This document shows, in pieces, positions 1 to 5,606 of a stretch of 5,606 nt of DNA (positions are counted from its first letter, which is position 1; each line of letters begins with the position of its first letter). The stretch is from an uncultured Desulfobacterales bacterium. Lineage in GTDB: Bacteria > Desulfobacterota > Desulfobacteria > Desulfobacterales > G020354645. The notes beneath the pieces were generated by a model. That model saw nothing but the letters and a program-made list of their open reading frames with translations, made no database searches and was not told where the DNA came from. The position numbers and the translations under genes are program-made. The DNA lies in contig CAMYNZ010000257.1 in the NCBI GenBank assembly GCA_947259865.1, forward strand, positions 1 to 5,606, in the 5' to 3' direction.

Positions 1-921
1 AAAAGGTTGGGCTTGCATTGTTCCAATACGGGAAATCACGAGTCCCTTTTTTACCAGGTAATTTTGAATCGAGGTTTTACCCCAAAAAAGACCGGCCCCG
101 ATCGCAAAAAAGTGTGATCTGTCCGGATGGGTTTGAAATATTTTTGCAATGCGCTCGGCCATGAGCTGGTTTCGTTTGTAAAGCACCTTTTCTAAAAATG
201 CATCATAAAATTTGTCTTTTTTTACATACTGCATCATGAGATTGCCAAAGGCTTCTATATCACCTTTAGTATACCACGAGATAAACTGCTCGGGGATATT
301 AACGCCCTTTTGTTTTGCGCTGTCTATGAAATCAAGGGTGTCCCTTAGCATCTTAATTTGTTCTTTTTGGGTTAAGCTGTCAAAGATCGCGATTTGTTCT
401 TCTAAAGTTTCCAGGCCCGCTACTTCTTTTCCTCGCTTTTGTGCACGTTGATACAGCTGCGCATCCAGGGCAGGCTTGCCGGGATTTTTCACCCGTTGCT
501 CAAGCGACGATAAGGACATGGCTAAGGCCCATACTTTAAACCGCGTGAAGGGCTCGATCGTTAGCGCCGAATTAATACCTTTCATATATTTTTCGGTGCG
601 GGATATCAGTTCGGAGGGAACAATATCCAACACTGTCTGACGGCCGGGTAACATCAATTTTGAGACCTGAGCCACCGCAGATTCCAAATCCATGGGAATT
701 TCTGTGTAAACCACCTGGCTGTCCCTGAATGCTGTTTCTACGCTTTCCGGTAAAGTAGTTACCCGGGGGTCAGGAAAATGGATGGTGCCGAACAGATACG
801 AAGGCCGGGTGCCTTCGATTTTCCAAAGGAAGGGGTTTTCGGCAGCCTGGACATTTACCTGAAAACATATCAACACCAATATTAAAAATGTAATAAACCA
901 ATTTGCTCTTTTTATCGCCAC
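1..921 (-). CDS. TraB/GumN-family secreted protein, 3' end cut by the window edge
   Basis: The reading frame is open from GTG 921 to base 1 (307 codons, no stop), so the C-terminus lies outside the window. The GTG start is supported by AAAGGA eight bases upstream and by the signal peptide that follows: K4 and R5, a hydrophobic stretch at about residues 8-22, and probable cleavage near VQA-A (residues 24-27), predicting export across the inner membrane. The mature part begins LWKIEG...YLFGTIHFPDP (residues 32-51), a hallmark of the TraB/GumN family (PF01963), including the first GxxH motif (G45-H48). Other family-like features are TEIP with E74, and RNxxMAERI (R250-R257). The C-terminal GAGHLxG-type motif reads GAGLFWG (residues 275-281), so the second conserved histidine is replaced by Leu278. 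Some eukaryotic relatives (TIKI) are reported metal-dependent proteases that use both GxxH motifs; the bacterial role is poorly known. Most of the domain is present, so only a short tail is probably missing. Family assignment is confident; function is not. Confidence 0.85.
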   Translation of the reverse strand, partial: MAIKRANWFITFLILVLICFQVNVQAAENPFLWKIEGTRPSYLFGTIHFPDPRVTTLPESVETAFRDSQVVYTEIPMDLESAVAQVSKLMLPGRQTVLDIVPSELISRTEKYMKGINSALTIEPFTRFKVWALAMSLSSLEQRVKNPGKPALDAQLYQRAQKRGKEVAGLETLEEQIAIFDSLTQKEQIKMLRDTLDFIDSAKQKGVNIPEQFISWYTKGDIEAFGNLMMQYVKKDKFYDAFLEKVLYKRNQLMAERIAKIFQTHPDRSHFFAIGAGLFWGKTSIQNYLVKKGLVISRIGTMQAQPF

Positions 922-929
922 TTTGATTA

Positions 930-935
930 TCCTTT
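930..935 (-). promoter_or_regulatory. Ribosome binding site deciding the GTG start of the TraB/GumN gene
   Basis: AAAGGA on the minus strand lies eight bases before GTG 921. No in-frame ATG gives a complete signal peptide, so this site plus the peptide selects GTG as the start. Confidence 0.6.
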
Positions 936-979
936 CGTAAGCGGTCACGGAATGTAAAATTTGCGGTATACCTGAATTA

Positions 980-1008
980 ATAAAACCAATATGCTACTAT
1001 TTTATCAA
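980..1008 (-). promoter_or_regulatory. Candidate sigma-70 promoter for the TraB/GumN gene
   Basis: Minus-strand TTGATA (1008-1003, 5 of 6 to the -35 consensus) is followed by a 17-base spacer and TTTTAT (985-980, 4 of 6 to -10). This would start transcription about 50 bases before the GTG. It is a consensus match by eye in A+T-rich DNA, where chance matches are common. Confidence 0.35.
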
Positions 1009-1050
1009 AATTGCGGCTTCGCAGCAAGGCATCTAAAAAAATAAGGACGG

Positions 1051-1081
1051 TTAAACATGCCACTTTCTGCTCTACTATAAT
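1051..1081 (+). promoter_or_regulatory. Candidate promoter for the flavoprotein gene
   Basis: A perfect -10 hexamer TATAAT lies at 1076-1081. The best -35 is only TTAAAC at 1051-1056 (3 of 6) with a long 19-base spacer. If used, it leaves a leader of about 200 bases before ATG 1291. A nearer alternative is TCTAAT at 1193-1198 with TTGAAT at 1168-1173, also with a 19-base spacer. Neither is convincing alone. Confidence 0.25.
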
Positions 1082-1290
1082 GAGGCTAAATATTTACACG
1101 CAGGCCAATCGTGCAAATCATCATAAATTGTAACATTAACGAACGTAAATAATTTATTGCCGCGGATTTGAATTTTGGTTTATTTTTGTGTATCTAATGA
1201 GCACAGGCCAATTGATACGAACAGGCATCGTAATTGTTAGCAATCAGTAATCCAGGATCACTTGTAACCCATCTACAATTGTCAGGTAAA

Positions 1291-3033
1291 ATGAACTTCA
1301 ACTTTGCGATAATTGGCGGCGGTTTGACCGCGACCTGTATGCTTTGCCAGTTGCTAGAAAAGCTGCGGCAAAATATTCATCTGAATCTATTAGATCCTTC
1401 CGGGATTGAAATTCAGATATTCGAAAAACAGGCTACCTTCGGACCCGGCTTTCCACATAGTGATAAATATGTAATGCCTTTTCATATAACAAACATGTGC
1501 GCCAAGGATATGGGTATATTGTTCGGCAGCCCCGGGGATTTTCATGATTGGGTGGAAAGTAATCATGTTGCACTTCAAGATCGTTTTCCGTTAATCGATA
1601 CCGTATTTTCGAGTCCGGATGTCGGCCAGGATCCATGCGTCCACTATCCACGTGCTGTGATGGGCGAATATTTGAAAACAAGATTCCAGGAAGCGGTTCA
1701 GCTGGCCCAAAATCTCGGTCTAAAGGTCGACCTGCACTCAAATTCCGAGGTGATCAGTCTTGAAGAAAATGGTGACAGGATCCGGCTTGGCGTAAAGCGG
1801 CTTTCATCCGGTACCGTATTTCGCAGTGACGCTCACAGGGTTTTGCTTGCCATCGGTCACTGGTTTGAAGAAGATGAACAGGAGCATTATTTCACCTCAC
1901 CCTGGCCTGCCAAAAATTTGCTCAGAAAAATCCCTGCCGGCGCGGACGTCGCCATAATTGGGACAAGCCTCAGCGCCATTGAAACAGTATTGACCCTTTC
2001 TTCGGACGGCAAATTTATCCGCGATGATTCTGCTGAACTGGTATACGTACCGGCAGAAAATCCAAGAAGATTTACTCTTTACTCTCGACGGGGGCTGCTG
2101 CCAAAAGTCAGAGGCAAAATGGGGCTTTACAAGAATACGCACCTGACGCACGAAAACGTGAGACATCTGCTGGCTGAAAACAACGGCTATCTAACGCTTG
2201 AAACGGTGTTTCAATTACTAAATTCAGACCTGGAAGCCGCCTATGGCCGGCCCATAAAATGGGGCCGGATTCTGAACCCAAGCGGTAGACCCCAGGATCT
2301 TTTGGGGCAATATTTGAAAGATGCAAAAAATGGGGACGCACCCACTGGAGAACTTATCTGGCAAACCGTTCTTCACCAGTCCTTTCATATGGCCAGGGAA
2401 CTATACCTGAGTTTAACACTGGACGATAGAAAGCGTTTCGACCAAACCTTCACCTCATTGTTCTTTACCCATGCAGCGACGCAGCCGGCCATCAATGCTG
2501 AAAAACTGCTGGCCCTCATGAAAGCCGGGTTGGTTAAAGTCTTCAAACTCGGTGATGACTATCGATTCTTAAAAAATGACACGACCGGGTGCTATGAATT
2601 TATCTATCAGGATATTGATGGGCAGACAAAAAAAGATGCCTATGGCTATGTCGTTAATGCCAGAGGCCAGCAGAAGTCCCTGGAGGCAAATCCTTCGGCA
2701 TTGGCCGGGAATTTACTGAAATCAGGAACAGTTCAAATAGAAGAGATTGCGCGGGTTGGTCATGATGCAGCTCCAGAAGGACAGACAGCCGCCGGTCGGG
2801 TAACCGGAATTCAGACGTACCGGACCGGAAGCATCTGGATCGATCCCGAAACGCATCATGTTATGCAAAAGGGACCTGATGGAACAGTGTCTCCTTCGAA
2901 CGCCATTTTTGCAGTCGGTGCCGTGACAAGAGGCCAGATATTAGATGCCAGCATGGCATATGGGATTGCGGAATCAACGGCCAGGATCGCCGGTGATCTG
3001 GCTGATTACCTGACCCAAGCCATCATTAAATGA
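1291..3033 (+). CDS. FAD/NAD(P)-binding oxidoreductase-like protein (PF13454/YdhS-type)
   Basis: The 580-residue product begins almost directly with a dinucleotide-binding fold: FAIIGGGLTA at residues 5-14 (GxGxxx-type loop), with E45 at the end of the second strand, where FAD-binding proteins hold the adenosine ribose. Next come GPGFPH (51-56) and HITNMCAKDMG (65-75), resembling the G-x-G-x-x-Y/H and N-rich segments of the FAD-NAD(P)-binding family PF13454 (E. coli YdhS-like), then YPRAVMGEYL. A second nucleotide-binding loop, VAIIGTSLSAIE at residues 220-231, probably binds NAD(P). The C-terminus has AVGAVTRGQ and DASMA (541-556), typical of the strand and helix closing over FAD. It has no signal peptide and should be cytosolic. 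Substrate and reaction are unknown. ATG 1291 is preferred over TTG 1234 because the first Rossmann strand starts right after it, although the Shine-Dalgarno (AGGT, 1284-1287) is weak and close. SidA-like N-hydroxylases are a more distant alternative. Confidence 0.85.
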   Translation: MNFNFAIIGGGLTATCMLCQLLEKLRQNIHLNLLDPSGIEIQIFEKQATFGPGFPHSDKYVMPFHITNMCAKDMGILFGSPGDFHDWVESNHVALQDRFPLIDTVFSSPDVGQDPCVHYPRAVMGEYLKTRFQEAVQLAQNLGLKVDLHSNSEVISLEENGDRIRLGVKRLSSGTVFRSDAHRVLLAIGHWFEEDEQEHYFTSPWPAKNLLRKIPAGADVAIIGTSLSAIETVLTLSSDGKFIRDDSAELVYVPAENPRRFTLYSRRGLLPKVRGKMGLYKNTHLTHENVRHLLAENNGYLTLETVFQLLNSDLEAAYGRPIKWGRILNPSGRPQDLLGQYLKDAKNGDAPTGELIWQTVLHQSFHMARELYLSLTLDDRKRFDQTFTSLFFTHAATQPAINAEKLLALMKAGLVKVFKLGDDYRFLKNDTTGCYEFIYQDIDGQTKKDAYGYVVNARGQQKSLEANPSALAGNLLKSGTVQIEEIARVGHDAAPEGQTAAGRVTGIQTYRTGSIWIDPETHHVMQKGPDGTVSPSNAIFAVGAVTRGQILDASMAYGIAESTARIAGDLADYLTQAIIK

Positions 3034-3079
3034 AGTTGCCGGGTAATTCACCGATCTCGGCCAACACACAGCTATCGCA

Positions 3080-3108
3080 TTGATATTTGACTTGAACTGT
3101 TTTATTAA
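3080..3108 (+). promoter_or_regulatory. Candidate promoter upstream of the DUF1847 gene
   Basis: TTGATA (3080-3085, 5 of 6) is separated by 17 bases from TATTAA (3103-3108, 4 of 6). The implied leader is about 65 bases. The match suggests the DUF1847 gene can be transcribed independently of the flavoprotein gene, as no clear terminator lies between them. Judged by eye only. Confidence 0.35.
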
Positions 3109-3170
3109 ACCATTCAGATGTCAGATTCAAACATAGCGACACCATTTAACCCTTAATCAGTTTGACTCCG

Positions 3171-3176
3171 GGAGGA
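3171..3176 (+). promoter_or_regulatory. Strong Shine-Dalgarno of the DUF1847 gene
   Basis: GGAGGA ends five bases before ATG 3182. It is the best ribosome binding site in the window and suggests efficient translation of this gene. Confidence 0.8.
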
Positions 3177-3181
3177 ACTAT

Positions 3182-3856
3182 ATGAGTGCCGAATTAGCGG
3201 GTTGTGCCCGATGCGCCTTTCAAATCCAGGATCGATTGTGCCAGCAAGAAGATGGAAAATCACCAAACTTTTGTCCCACCCAGAATTACGAGGAAGTTAT
3301 CGGCAACGCTCTGGACGAATTAAAAAAACCCGAAATTTTGGAATTCGCCAGACAGGCTTCCATTCAGGAAGGGGATGGTTATGCCAATCGGGAACTCGGT
3401 TACGATAAGGTGAAACCTGTCAAACCGCGCATCCTGGAAACCATCGAATTTGCGCACAGAATGAATTATCAACGGCTGGGGTTGGTGTTTTGTCTGGGTC
3501 TGACCCAGGAAGCCAAAGTTGTTGAAAACCTGTTTTCCGCAGACGGGTTTGAAGTGGTATCGGCTCTATGCAAGTTGGGCCGCGAACCCAAGGAGACGCT
3601 GGGCGTTCGTGATGATCAAAAAATTCGGATAGGCTGTTTTGAGTCCATGTGCAATCCCATCGCACAGGCCTTTGTAATGAACTTTGAAAAAACGGAATTT
3701 AACGTTGTCATGGGCCTTTGTGTGGGGCACGATTCCCTGTTTTTGAAATACGCCGATGCACCCTGCACCGTTCTGGCTGCCAAAGACCGCCTGCTGGGCC
3801 ACAATCCGTTAGCGGCGATCTATACCATCGACAGTTACTATCGATCGCTGAAATAG
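3182..3856 (+). CDS. DUF1847-family cysteine-rich, probable metal-binding protein
   Basis: The 224-residue soluble protein carries ten cysteines. The N-terminus has CxxC at C8/C11, followed by C20 and C31-P32, a spacing that suggests a zinc or iron-sulfur site. The rest matches my memory of DUF1847 (PF08901): GLVFCLGL (101-107), IGCFESMCNPIAQA (150-163), GLCVGHDSLFLKY (178-190) and KDRLLGHNPLAAIY (201-214). These Cys/His-bearing blocks are the most conserved parts of the family and could form a second metal or redox centre. The length appears normal and both ends look intact. No signal peptide or membrane segment is seen, so it is probably cytosolic. The family occurs mainly in anaerobes, and no biochemical function is established to my knowledge. 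The start is fixed by a strong Shine-Dalgarno. The gene follows the flavoprotein gene after 148 bp on the same strand, and a redox partnership is possible but speculative. Confidence 0.88.
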   Translation: MSAELAGCARCAFQIQDRLCQQEDGKSPNFCPTQNYEEVIGNALDELKKPEILEFARQASIQEGDGYANRELGYDKVKPVKPRILETIEFAHRMNYQRLGLVFCLGLTQEAKVVENLFSADGFEVVSALCKLGREPKETLGVRDDQKIRIGCFESMCNPIAQAFVMNFEKTEFNVVMGLCVGHDSLFLKYADAPCTVLAAKDRLLGHNPLAAIYTIDSYYRSLK

Positions 3857-3881
3857 CCTAGAAGTGGTTTCAAAACCCCAT

Positions 3882-5018
3882 CTAAGGCCCAATAGCTGCG
3901 TTGCCCCGTTTGAACTGGGGTTGCAGGTACCACCCTTTATCTTTCATTGCATCTGCCAGTCGGTAGACGTTGATTTCTTCTGCGGTTGAAGCAAGCGAAA
4001 ACATACACATATCCGGTTTACCCAGGATTTGCACACCGTCAATTCGACCAATACCGTCCATAATAACTGCGGTGGTCTGCATGACTTCGCGGACAATCTC
4101 CATATAGCCCTCATCGCCGAGGTATTTCATCACGGCCCAGGCAGCCGCCATGGGTCCACCGGATTTGCTGCTGGTTACCGCTGGGTTGATAACGGTATAC
4201 CCGGTCCAGCGTGAGCAGGCAAATAGCTGGTATTTCCTGAGTTCTTTATTTTTATACAGGACAACCGAAGCACCTTTGGCGGCATATCCGTATTTGTGCA
4301 GGTCGGCGGAAATGGAGTTCACACCGGGTGTCGTCAAATCAAACTCCGGGACCGGATATCCAAGCTTGCGCATGTAAGAAAGGTGAATGCCGCCAACGCA
4401 TGCATCCACATGGCAGAGGATATCTTTTTCAAGAGCCAGCTGACCGATTGCGGTTATCGGGTCCACAACACCATGGGCATATCCGGGCGCTGAACCCACC
4501 AGCAATATGGTATTGTCGGTGATGGCCTTTCGCATTGCCGTGACATCGGCCTGAAAAGAGTCGTCCTGTACGGCCGTTGTAACCGGTTTGACCTGCAGAT
4601 AATGAGCAGCCTTATACAATGATGCATGCGCTGTTACCGGCATAACCATTTCCGGTTCGGAGATGTGCGGTTTGGTTGCCCGGGCATGGTCCCTGGCCGC
4701 TTTTACGGCCAGAATTAAACTTTCGGTGCCACCGGAGGTAAAATTGCCGACAACCTGGTCGTCTCCGCGCAGCAAATCCGCCACCATGCCCACCACCTCA
4801 TTTTCCAATCGCAAAAGGCTCGGAAAGGATGTCGGGTCCAGTGCATTTTCGGTCAGGTACATGGTGTAAGCCCTGTCAATAACATCATGGGCCTGGTGTC
4901 CGGGATAATAAACATAACCCAGCACTTTACCGGACTTCCAGTCCAGATCTTTGTTTTTATAGTTTTCAAGCGTTTTGAAAATATCTTCTCTGGCCATCCC
5001 TTTTGCGGGAATTTTCAT
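3882..5018 (-). CDS. PLP-dependent decarboxylase/lyase, sphingosine-1-phosphate-lyase type, apparently C-terminally truncated
   Basis: The 378-residue product belongs to the group II PLP decarboxylases (PF00282-like). Visible landmarks are FPSLLRLENEVVGM (65-78); TSGGTES (94-100) for cofactor phosphate binding; H131 in TAHASLYKAA, expected to stack on the ring; SAPGYAHGVVDPI (176-188); D205 in HVDACVGG, pairing with the pyridine nitrogen; and K242 in ADLHKYGYAAKGAS, the Schiff-base lysine. The HKYGYAxKG context and the HG(V/I)xDPI block are closer to sphingosine-1-phosphate lyases than to glutamate decarboxylases, but an amino-acid decarboxylase cannot be excluded. Family members usually continue well past the KGW...QPQF segment (362-369) into a small C-terminal domain; here the frame stops nine residues later, 25 bp from the convergent DUF1847 stop. 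The active-site core is complete, but folding or activity may be compromised. ATG 5018 is chosen for its AAGGAAA site; a TTG at 5099 would add a 27-residue tail without a ribosome site. Confidence 0.82.
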   Translation of the reverse strand: MKIPAKGMAREDIFKTLENYKNKDLDWKSGKVLGYVYYPGHQAHDVIDRAYTMYLTENALDPTSFPSLLRLENEVVGMVADLLRGDDQVVGNFTSGGTESLILAVKAARDHARATKPHISEPEMVMPVTAHASLYKAAHYLQVKPVTTAVQDDSFQADVTAMRKAITDNTILLVGSAPGYAHGVVDPITAIGQLALEKDILCHVDACVGGIHLSYMRKLGYPVPEFDLTTPGVNSISADLHKYGYAAKGASVVLYKNKELRKYQLFACSRWTGYTVINPAVTSSKSGGPMAAAWAVMKYLGDEGYMEIVREVMQTTAVIMDGIGRIDGVQILGKPDMCMFSLASTAEEINVYRLADAMKDKGWYLQPQFKRGNAAIGP

Positions 5019-5023
5019 GGTTG

Positions 5024-5030
5024 TTTCCTT
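5024..5030 (-). promoter_or_regulatory. Ribosome binding site fixing the start of the PLP enzyme
   Basis: Minus-strand AAGGAAA lies about six bases before ATG 5018. The longer in-frame start (TTG 5099) has no such site and overlaps the promoter candidate, so the ATG is preferred. Confidence 0.65.
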
Positions 5031-5034
5031 TCTT

Positions 5035-5054
5035 AAGGCTAGCCTTGCTGCAAG
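5035..5054. repeat. Two overlapping palindromes just upstream of the PLP enzyme start
   Basis: AAGGCTAGCCTT at 5035-5046 is a perfect 12-bp palindrome. It overlaps a second dyad, CTTGC-T-GCAAG, at 5044-5054 (5-bp arms, one central base). They lie 17 to 36 bases before ATG 5018, between the ribosome site and the candidate promoter. They could be an operator or mutually exclusive leader hairpins; which of these is unknown. Confidence 0.5.
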
Positions 5055-5070
5055 CGATATGAAAGCTTTA

Positions 5071-5099
5071 TTTAGACTTACAAAAGCACGCCTAATCAA
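5071..5099 (-). promoter_or_regulatory. Candidate promoter of the PLP enzyme gene
   Basis: Minus-strand TTGATT (5099-5094, 4 of 6) is followed by a 17-base spacer and TCTAAA (5076-5071, 4 of 6). Transcription would start near 5064, placing the palindrome pair inside the leader. No terminator separates this region from the upstream HTH gene, so read-through is also possible. Confidence 0.35.
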
Positions 5100-5141
5100 A
5101 CGCTTAAAATTTGTTTCTCATTTTTTTACGATTCGTTGGGA

Positions 5142-5606
5142 CTAAACAAAGGATTCGCCATAGCGGCGGAGAAAATGAATCGAGGGCAGTTTTTTGTGCT
5201 TACCGAATAGACGCTGGGTTTCAGCCAGGGCATTATCATAAGCGGTTGCATTATGCGCACAACAATAGTGGTGGACGAGTTTGCGGATGCGTTCGTTGCT
5301 GATGCCGTATTTAACGGCCTGGGAGTTTAAAGAGCTACCGGACAACACCTGAATTGCAATTTTTTTGTTGCGCTCGGACAGATTGGCACTGTTGGTTTTT
5401 TTCACGTTCAGTTCCTGGTACAACGCTTTAAATCCCTTTCTGCGTTCTATGTCTTCATACAACTTAAAATGGGGCGAACTCCTGCGATCGGCTATGGATC
5501 GACGATTACGGCCGGACCTGCGCTCAGGGTGATCTATATAATGTGAATATTTGCGCCTGTCAACCCCTGACCGCCGGCCGCCGGTGTCACGTATCAAGGT
5601 GTTCTC
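5142..5606 (-). CDS. Arginine-rich RR-motif protein with helix-turn-helix, 5' end cut by the window edge
   Basis: The frame is open from the right edge to TAG at 5142 (155 codons visible including the stop). A TTG at 5597 could start it, but no ribosome site precedes it, so the true start is probably just outside. Numbering from that TTG, residues 8-39 form a basic ladder: RRSGVDRR, ERRSGRNRR and ADRRS. I recall similar DRR-type ladders in uncharacterised Desulfobacterota proteins, usually near the N-terminus. A lysine-rich linker follows. Residues 79-111 (KIAIQVLSGSS..., VKYGISNERIRKLVHHY) look like the helix-turn-helix of sigma-70 region 4, with GISNERIRK as turn plus recognition helix. Two adjacent cysteines (C112-C113) and a basic tail follow. 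It is most likely a DNA- or RNA-binding regulator, with unknown target. The PLP enzyme gene lies 123 bp downstream on the same strand and is a possible but untested target. No named family is recognised for the full length. Confidence 0.75.
   Translation of the reverse strand, partial: ENTLIRDTGGRRSGVDRRKYSHYIDHPERRSGRNRRSIADRRSSPHFKLYEDIERRKGFKALYQELNVKKTNSANLSERNKKIAIQVLSGSSLNSQAVKYGISNERIRKLVHHYCCAHNATAYDNALAETQRLFGKHKKLPSIHFLRRYGESFV

Larger units (their letters stand above)
922..1290. other. A+T-rich divergent intergenic region
   Basis: This stretch separates the minus-strand TraB/GumN gene from the plus-strand flavoprotein gene, so it should hold both promoters. No open frame in it shows protein-like character. 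Visible elements are a perfect TATAAT at 1076-1081 on the plus strand with only a weak -35 (TTAAAC at 1051-1056, 19-base spacer), a 9-bp direct repeat CAGGCCAAT at 1101-1109 and 1204-1212, a small dyad TACGA-7-TCGTA at 1216-1232, and ACAATTGT at 1275-1282. A 4-bp TGCG/CGCA stem at 1012-1023 is too short to be a terminator. No tRNA or recognisable riboswitch fold was seen. Confidence 0.6.

Noticed and set aside
212..451. Plus-strand open frame of 79 codons
   Set aside because: It lies antisense within the TraB/GumN coding sequence, whose signal peptide and motifs are clear; its composition is that of a shadow frame.
1057..1080. Seven-codon frame MPLSALL after AAGGA, a possible leader peptide
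   Set aside because: It is too short to judge, it overlaps the TATAAT at 1076-1081, and no attenuator-like hairpin follows.
1234..1290. N-terminal extension of the flavoprotein from TTG 1234
   Set aside because: It adds 19 residues with no family resemblance ahead of the first Rossmann strand; ATG 1291 places that strand at the normal position.
3866..3877. GGTT-TCAA-AACC stem between the convergent genes as a bidirectional terminator
   Set aside because: The stem has only four to five base pairs and no adjacent T-run on either strand.
4029..4869. Several plus-strand open frames of 61 to 75 codons
   Set aside because: All are antisense to the PLP enzyme, which shows complete catalytic motifs; none has protein-family character.
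5019..5099. Extension of the PLP enzyme from TTG 5099, giving a hydrophobic-looking tail that could mimic a membrane anchor
   Set aside because: No ribosome site precedes the TTG, it overlaps the promoter candidate and palindromes, and ATG 5018 has a good Shine-Dalgarno.

Overview
The window looks like a bacterial chromosome segment, most plausibly from Desulfobacterota (Desulfobacteraceae-like). This rests on recalled family habits, not on a search: a DUF1847-type cysteine-rich protein, a large PF13454-type flavoprotein, and a protein with an N-terminal ladder of RRSGxDRR-like motifs. There is no rRNA, tRNA, transposase, integrase, CRISPR array or phage gene. The spacers are visibly more A+T-rich than the genes.

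Layout from left to right: (1) a minus-strand TraB/GumN-family secreted protein, starting at GTG 921 and cut by the left edge; (2) an A+T-rich divergent spacer, 922-1290, with no convincing gene but candidate promoters; (3) a plus-strand 580-residue FAD/NAD(P)-binding protein, 1291-3033; (4) a 148-bp gap with a candidate promoter; (5) a plus-strand DUF1847-like cysteine-rich protein, 3182-3856, with a strong Shine-Dalgarno; (6) a convergent minus-strand PLP-dependent decarboxylase/lyase of the sphingosine-1-phosphate-lyase type, 3882-5018, whose stop is only 25 bp from the stop of the preceding gene and whose C-terminus looks missing; (7) a 123-bp spacer holding a candidate promoter and two overlapping palindromes; (8) a minus-strand arginine-rich protein with a helix-turn-helix, running off the right edge.

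The genes do not form an evident single pathway. The flavoprotein and the DUF1847 protein are co-oriented and could be co-transcribed, although the second has its own promoter-like signal. The HTH protein lies upstream of the PLP enzyme on the same strand, so local control or read-through is possible but unproven. I see no convincing new multi-gene system. The items most worth a second look are the apparently truncated PLP enzyme, the palindrome pair at its 5' end, the TraB/GumN protein that has lost its second conserved histidine, and the RR-ladder/HTH protein.
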